From assembly GCA_017311185.1 (NCBI GenBank), contig JAESUZ010001723.1, forward strand, positions 1,178,001-1,242,000: DNA of 64,000 nt, given 5' to 3'. The notes beneath the pieces were generated by a model, which made no database searches, was not told the origin of the DNA, and saw only the letters and a program-made list of their open reading frames with translations. This document shows positions 57,712 to 64,000 of this stretch, piece after piece (positions within the stretch are counted from its first letter, which is position 1; each line of letters opens with the position of its first letter). Origin of the DNA: Proteles cristata cristata. Lineage: Eukaryota; Chordata; Mammalia; Carnivora; Hyaenidae. A program made the translations under genes and the position numbers.

Positions 57712-59753
57712 CCAAGTGCTGGAAGTCCTAGCATCAGCCATCAGACAACAAAAGGAAATCAAAGGCATCAGAATTGGCAAAGAGGGAGTCAAAATTTCAC
57801 TCTTCACAGATGACATGATACTCTACATAGAAAACCCGACAGACTCCACCAGAAGCCTACTAGAACGGATCCAAGAATTCAGCCAAGTTGCAGGGTACAA
57901 AATCAACGTACAGAAATCGGTTGCATTTTTATACACCAACAATGAAGCAACAGAAAGAGAAATCAAGAAACTGATCCCATTCACAATTGCACAAAAAACC
58001 ATAAAATACCTCGGAATAAACCTAACCAAGGATACAAGAGATCTGTATGATGAAAACTATAGAAAACTTATGAAGGAAATTGAAGAAGACACAAAGAAAT
58101 GGAAAAACATTCCATGCTCATGGATAGGAAGAATAAATATAGTTAAGATGTCATTACCACCCAAAGCACTCTACACATTCAATGCAATTCCAATCAAAAT
58201 TGCAACAGCATACTTCTCAAAACTAGAACAAACTATCCTAAAATTTGTATGGAACCACAAAAGACCCCAAATAGCCAAAGTAATGCCGAAAAATAAAACC
58301 AAAACCGGAGGTGTCACCATCCCAGACTTTAGCCTCTACTACAAAGCTGTCATCATCAAGACAGTATGGTATTGGCACAAAAACAGACACATAGACCAAT
58401 GGAACAGAATTGAGAACTCAGAAGTGGACCCAAAAGTATACAGCCATCTGATCTTTGACAAAGCAGGAAAGAATCTCCAATGGAAAAAAGACAGCCTTTT
58501 TAACAGACGGTGTTGGGAGAACTGGACAGCAACATGCAGAAGAATGAAACTAGATCATTTTCTCACACCATACACAAAAATAAACTCAAAATGGATAAAG
58601 GACCTGAACATGAGACAGGAAACTATCAACAGCCTAGAGGAGAAAGCAGGAAACAACCTCCTCGACCTCCACCGCAGCAATTTCTTACTTGACACATCCC
58701 TAAAGGCAAGGGAATCAAGAGCAAAAATAAACTACTAGGACCTCATCAAGATTAAAAGCTTCTGCACAGCAAAAAAAAAAAAAAAATCCATAAATCTAAT
58801 AGGCAACTGATGGATTGGGAAAAGACAGCTGCAAATGACATATCAGATAAAGAGCCAGTATCCAAAATCTATAAGGAACTTCACCAAACTGCACACCCGA
58901 AAAACAAACAACCCAGTGAAGAAATGGGCAGAACATATGAACAGACACTTCTCCAAAGAGGACATCCAGATGGCCAACAGATACATGAAACGATGCTCAG
59001 CATCCCTCCTCATCAGGGAAATACACATCAAAACCACACTGAGATAACACCTCATGCCAGTCAGAGTCGCTAAAATGACCAAATCAGAGGATTCTAGACG
59101 CTGGCGAGATGTGGAGAAACGGGCACCCTCTTACACTGTTGGTGGGAATGTAAACTGATGCAGCCCTTCTGGAAAACAGTGTGGAGGTTCCTCAAAAAAT
59201 TAACAATAGAACTTCCCTATGACCCAGCAACAGCACTGCTAGGAATTTACCCAAGGGATATAGGAGTGCTGATGTATAGGAGCACATGTACCCCAATGTT
59301 CATAGCGGCACTCTCAACAATAGCCAAAACATGGAAAGAGCCTAAGTGTCCATCAATGGACACATAAATGGATCAAGAAGATGTGGTGTATCTACACCAT
59401 GGAATACTACATGGCAATGAGAAAGAATGAAATCTGGCCATGTGTAGTAACATGGATGGAACTTGAGGGTGTTATGCTGAGCAAAATAAGTCAGGCAGAG
59501 AAGGACAGCTACCATATGTTTGCACATATAGGAGGAAGTTAAAGGAGGACCATGGGGGAGAAGAAGGGGGAAAAACAGTTGGGGAGTGGGAGAGAGGCAA
59601 ACCATGAGAGACTCTTGAATGCTGAGAACAAACTGAAGGCTGATGGGGGTGGGGAAGAGGGGAAGGAGGGTGATGGGCATGGAGGAGGACACTTGTGGGG
59701 ATGAGCACTGGGTGTTATATGTTAACTAACTTGACATAAACTATTAAAAAAAT
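57712..59753 (+). mobile_element. Young L1, RT-domain part of ORF2 to 3' end
   Basis: It begins in the RT domain just before the FTDD (FADD-type) catalytic motif ([20 protein letters not shown]) and stays open to a stop at about 58736 (TAG in place of a Trp codon). It continues, broken, through [26 protein letters not shown]-equivalent text (58-bp deletion or changes near 59100-59160) and the 3' UTR to ttgacataaactattaaaaa. The 367-codon open frame from 57635 joins older L1 text to this element. No clear target duplication was seen. It is 5'-truncated and not active. Confidence 0.93.
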
Positions 59754-59759
59754 AGTTCT

Positions 59760-60340
59760 TTGAATATTGAGTTCAAAACCTTGGTGACAATTGATGTGCT
59801 TACCATGAAAGGAAAAACCATCTCTCTCAGTGTATTACATTGTAAAGCTGATTGTATTTCTTTCAAAACTATACAGTTTAATCCTAAATACAAAGCAAGG
59901 TCTGAAATGTGACTGATTAGAAAAATATATAAAAACCGATGACTTAGGACTTTTCATTTTTTTAACTTAAAAGACTCTATAAAAGTTTACATCTGAAAGG
60001 TTATTTGTTTGTTTTTTTCCTGACTGCTTAGTATGCTTAAAGTCTTACTTCATGTAAGACATATGCTCTAATCCTACTTTACCATTCAGTGTCAGTACTT
60101 AAAATCAGGAAAACATGTTTCATGCCTTTTAGAAATCCTGTTATGCCCTGTTATGCCCTGTTCAGCCCTCTTCAGTGTTAGGGACATTCCTTTTTAACCT
60201 GTAAATCCCGAGCAGTCATTACAGGGGCCCACAAAAAGAAATTCTTAGTAAATCTTGCTAAACTGTTCAATTAAATCAACATTTCTTTTTTTTTTTTTTA
60301 ATAAACATTTCTTGATTCAGAGGATTAATTGGTCCTTATT
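59760..60340. other. DOCK3 upstream intron with a poly-T run
   Basis: A T-run at 60286-60299 followed by aataaacatttcttgattc may mark the edge of a decayed insertion. A short repeated 'gttatgccct' occurs near 60140-60160. Nothing else was recognised. Confidence 0.45.
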
Positions 60341-60344
60341 TGAC

Positions 60345-60560
60345 AGATGCACTCATTCACTCATTCATTCATTCAATAAATAGTTATTTAATGCTCCAAT
60401 ATCCAAAGTCCTGTGCTTAGCACTCAACTGGGGAGAAAATGGTACAAAGACACATAAGAAAGCTCCCATTCCAATGGGGGAATTCTATATGCAAGTGTAC
60501 AATTACAATTTAACAACTAGTAATAGGATGAAGCCAGGTACAGGTTGTCATCATAGGCAC
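60345..60560 (+). repeat. Old L2/MIR-like relic with CATT repeats
   Basis: The text actcattcattcattcaata, aatagttatttaatgctcca, agtcctgtgcttagcactca and tcccattccaatgggggaat recalls the end of L2-type repeats. Confidence 0.5.
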
Positions 60561-60837
60561 AATGAAGTACCAGGGCTTGATTCTACCCATAAATACTGAA
60601 GATGTTTCATATAGCTGAGTTTTAATGGATAGGAGTTACCAATCCAACAAGGGTAGGGAGGCATGAAAGAACAAGGTATGTTTAGGGAAAGATAACAAAG
60701 TCATCGGGATGCAGGAAATAAAGTTAAAGAAACAGAATTCTATTATGCTGGGCCTTTTATGCCATACTAAGTAGCAAGAGCTTTAGGTTAAGTGAGAGTT
60801 AAGGCGAACAGTTTTAATTTTTAAAAGATAAGTATGG

Positions 60838-60957
60838 GGGGAGCTGGGAAGGGAGGTGATAGGCATGGAGGAGAGCACTTGTTGGGATGAGCACTGGGTG
60901 TTATATGGAATCCAACTTGACAATAAACTATGAAAGAACAAAATTGTTTTTTAAAAT
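60838..60957 (+). mobile_element. Minimal L1 3' end (about 120 bases)
   Basis: Only the last part of the 3' UTR is present (gggaagggaggtgataggca, tggaggagagcacttgttgg, ttgacaataaactatgaaag) with an A-rich tail. The repeat aaaagata(a)(g/a)tatgg flanks it at 60823-60837 and 60958-60972. Confidence 0.92.
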
Positions 60958-60974
60958 AAAAGATAAATATGGTG

Positions 60975-62280
60975 GTGCTATGCATAGTAACTCTGGGTAG
61001 GAAGGCAGTAGATCCAGGGAATTTGTATTTGGGAGAAATGTGAAGGATGTGGGGTGATGGGGGGATGGAGTAGGGAGAGTGTCTGACTGATACCTGGGAG
61101 ACAGAAGTTGATAAAATATAGGGATTAATTGAGAAGGGAAGGAGATATAAAGAGAGGAGCCTAAGAGGACACCAAATTTCTGACATGGATCTCTGAGCAA
61201 ATGATAACGCCTTTCACATGATCTAAGGAATACAGGAAGAAGTGTATGTGTGAGGAAAGAAAATGAATTCAGTTTAGATAAGCTGAGGTAGAAATGTCTG
61301 GGTGACATCCAAGGGCAGATGTCTGGTAGGAAAAAGGAAATGAGGCTCTGAAGCTCAGGGGAGAGGTCTTAATAAGAAATTTATTTTTCAAGGCTAAATA
61401 TTAATGATTTTATTAGAATGATAAAATGTCATAAAAACAGAGCTACTAACGTCCTACCAGCTGCTGTTTCTTCCCTCCTGCAGACTAATACTCATCAGGC
61501 AATAGCTATCAGGATGTGCTATGTAGGTCTGCAGTCTGTCATGCACTAGGCCTCTCTAGGTCTGCCTGTGGGATCAGCAATAAGACTCAGAGTGCAAGAA
61601 CAGCTGCTCCTCTCAGGAGCCTGTGCCTCTGGCTCAGCCCTGTCCTCTGGCAGAGAGGTGGGAGTATCCTGGAGATACTGAACACTAGACTAGCACTGTT
61701 TGACTGATTAGCTAACTGCTTTGTATCAGCACTCTGTGCACCTGATGTAATACATCCCTAACCTTTCATGATTTCTGATAATTAATTCAAGGAAGTAAAC
61801 ATATTATCAGCTTAACAACTGTTATGAAAGTATACGTAGCGGGCATCATCAGCTCAGTGAACTAAAATTTTTGAGGGCTTATACAACTACACAAATTCTA
61901 ACAGAAAGAAGAAAGAACATTTAACAATTCAATCTAGATTTAAATTCTGCTTATTAGTTCACTCTTAAAACTAAAGAAAAGAAGTAGTATTTTCAGCTAA
62001 GGACCTTAGTTTTATTATGTGAATGGGAAGGTGGTATAGTTCTCTAATTTAGTTGAGGGATTTTTAAATGGCCAAAACATTTCCAGCAACTCTACAAAAA
62101 AGAACATTTTTTCCACTTTTCTTCTTTTAAAATATTTTAATGTTTCCTGAGGCTCGATTACAAATAATAAGCCCAAAGACAAAAAAACCTGATGCATTAA
62201 TGACCCTATGTGGGTTATAAACCAGAGTCTCTGCTGGGCTTAGATCTTCTCTGTGCAGTAAGCACAAGAAAGCATGTACT
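60975..62280. other. DOCK3 upstream intron, nothing recognised
   Basis: No exon or named repeat was found. Confidence 0.5.
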
Positions 62281-64000
62281 TAAAGATTTGGGAATAATTC
62301 TGTTTTAAATGTCTGGTAGAATTCTCCAGGGAAGCCATCAGCTCGAGGGCTCTTATTTGTTGGGAGATTTTTGATAACTGATTCGATTTCTTCACTCATT
62401 ATGGGTCTGTTCAGGTTTTCTATTTCTTCCCATGTGAATTTTGGTAGTGAGGGTGTGTTTAGGAATTTGTTCATTTCTTCTGAGTTGTCCAATTTGTTGG
62501 CATATAATTTTTCATAGTATTCCCTGATAATTGCTTGTATTTCTGAGGGGTTGGTTGTAATAAGTCCATTTTCATTCATAATTTTGTCTATTTGGGTGCT
62601 CACTCTTTTCTTTTTGGTAAGTCTGGCTAGAGGCTTGTCAATTTTGTTTAGTTTTTCAAAAAATCAACTCTTGGTTTCATTGATCTGTTCAATTGTTTCT
62701 TTGGTCTCTATGTTGTTTATTTCTGCTCTAATTTTTACTATTTCTCTTCTTCTACTGGGTTTAGGGCATTCTTGTTGCTCTGCCTCTAGTTCCTTTAGGT
62801 GAGCTGTTAGATTCTGGACTTGCGCTTTTTCTAATCTCTTGAAATAGGCCTGGAGAGCAATGTACTTTCCTCTTAGGACTGCTTTTGCCACATCCCATAG
62901 ATTTTGAATTGTTCTCAAGCTATTCCAAAAAATAGAAATCAAAGGAAAACTCCCGGACTCATTTTATGAAGCCATGATCACTCTGATTCCCAAGCCAGAC
63001 AGAGATCCAGCAAAAAAAGAGAACTACAGGCCAATATCCTTGATGAATATGGATGCAAAAATCCTCAACAAGATCCTTGCAAATCGAATCCAGCAGCACA
63101 TAAGAGGAATCATCCACCAAGATCAAGTGGGATTCATTCCTGGGTTACAGGGCTGGTTCAACATTCGCAAATCAATCAATGTGATACATCACATCAATAA
63201 AAGAAAAGATAAAAAACATATGATCCTGTCAATAGATGCAGAAAAAGCATTTGACAAAATACAGCATCCCTTCTTAATAAAGACTCTAGAGAAAGTCGGG
63301 ATAGAAGGAATTTACTTAAACATCATAAAAGCCATCTATGACAAGTCTTCAGCTAACATCATCCTCAACGGGGAAAAACTGAGAGCTTTCCTGCTGAGAT
63401 CAGGAACATGACAGGGATGTCCACTCTCACCGCTGTTGTTTAATATAGTGCTGGAAATCCTAGCATCAGCCATCAGACAACAAAAGGAAATCAAAGGCAT
63501 CAGAACTGGCAAAGAGGAAGTCAAACTTTCACCCTTTCACACCAACAATGAAGCAACAGAAAGAGAAATCAAGAAGCTGATCCCAATCACAATTGCACAA
63601 AAAACCATAAAATACCTCGGAATAAACCTAACCAAGGATACAAGAGATCTGTATGATGAAAACTATAGAAAACTTATGAAGGAAATTGAAGAAGACACAA
63701 AGAAATGGAAAAACATTCCATGCTCATGGATAGGAAGAATAAATATAGTTAAGATGTCATTACCACCCAAAGCACTCTACACATTCAATGCAATTCCAAT
63801 CAAAATTGCAACAGCATACTTCTCAAAACTAGAACAAACTATCCTAAAATTTGTATGGAACCACAAAAGACCCCAAATAGCCAAAGTAATGCCGAAAAAT
63901 AAAACCAAAACTGGAGGTATCACCATCCCAGACTTTAGCCTCTACTACAAAGCTGTCATCATCAAGACAGTATGGTATTGGCACAAAAACAGACACATAG
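62281..64000 (+). mobile_element. Young L1 with inverted 5' part, running off the right edge
   Basis: From 62281 to about 62913 the minus strand reads ORF2 from NLWDVAKAVLRGKYIALQ to [17 protein letters not shown] and [15 protein letters not shown]. From about 62914 the plus strand reads on from the next part of ORF2: the RT domain with [46 protein letters not shown] and [22 protein letters not shown] interrupts it near 63409, and an in-frame deletion at about 63531-63541 removes the catalytic FTDD segment. It continues past 64000, so tail and target repeat cannot be seen. Confidence 0.94.

Noticed and set aside
62974..63411. Reverse transcriptase as part of a host or novel system
   Set aside because: The residues are ordinary L1 ORF2 RT with a stop codon and a deletion of the catalytic motif.
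1..64000. CRISPR arrays, operons, phage or plasmid features
   Set aside because: The repeats are dispersed SINE/L1 copies, not regularly spaced; gene structure is eukaryotic with introns.

Overview
The window is mammalian nuclear DNA from a carnivore of the cat branch (Feliformia). The main evidence is about 28 copies or fragments of a tRNA-derived Can-SINE whose head reads like GGGGCGCCTGGGTGGCT, which is the feliform type and not the dog type, together with many young carnivore L1 fragments. The SINE copies do not settle whether this is a true cat or another feliform. No prokaryotic features, CRISPR array, operon or complete protein-coding ORF is present.

One gene is recognisable. Five exons on the minus strand (31667-31748, 26199-26259, 24799-24946, 10807-10895, 4780-4905) join with matching intron phases into about 170 uninterrupted codons. 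They encode a segment of DOCK3, an atypical Rac guanine-nucleotide exchange factor of the DOCK-B group, lying between the N-terminal SH3/helical part and the DHR-1 (C2) domain. The gene runs from right to left. Its 5' exons lie beyond base 64000 and the DHR-1 exon is expected to the left of base 1. The whole window is therefore best read as the middle of the DOCK3 locus: five small exons in introns of about 5.9, 13.9, 1.25 and 5.4 kb, plus more than 32 kb of an upstream intron (31749-64000) in which I found no exon.

The rest is intron made largely of retrotransposons. Positions 1-31700 hold scattered SINEs, several L1 pieces, an LTR and old MER5/MIR relics. Positions 33300-36830 hold an old L1 and a SINE split by an L1 with an inverted 5' part. 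A 5S rRNA pseudogene sits inside a MER5 relic at 39.5 kb. Positions 42.6-49.8 kb hold SINEs and short L1 ends. Positions 48.8-51.9 kb are an old L1 interrupted several times. Positions 55.9-59.75 kb are stacked L1s, and a further inverted-type L1 runs off the right edge.

The most interesting signals concern how these insertions were made: a 3'-truncated, tail-less 5S rRNA retrocopy with an 18-bp target-site duplication, a tail-less L1 fragment, several twin-primed L1s of which two share nearly the same internal priming site, nested insertions that give relative dates, and a distinctive SINE subfamily. I found no convincing new biological system.
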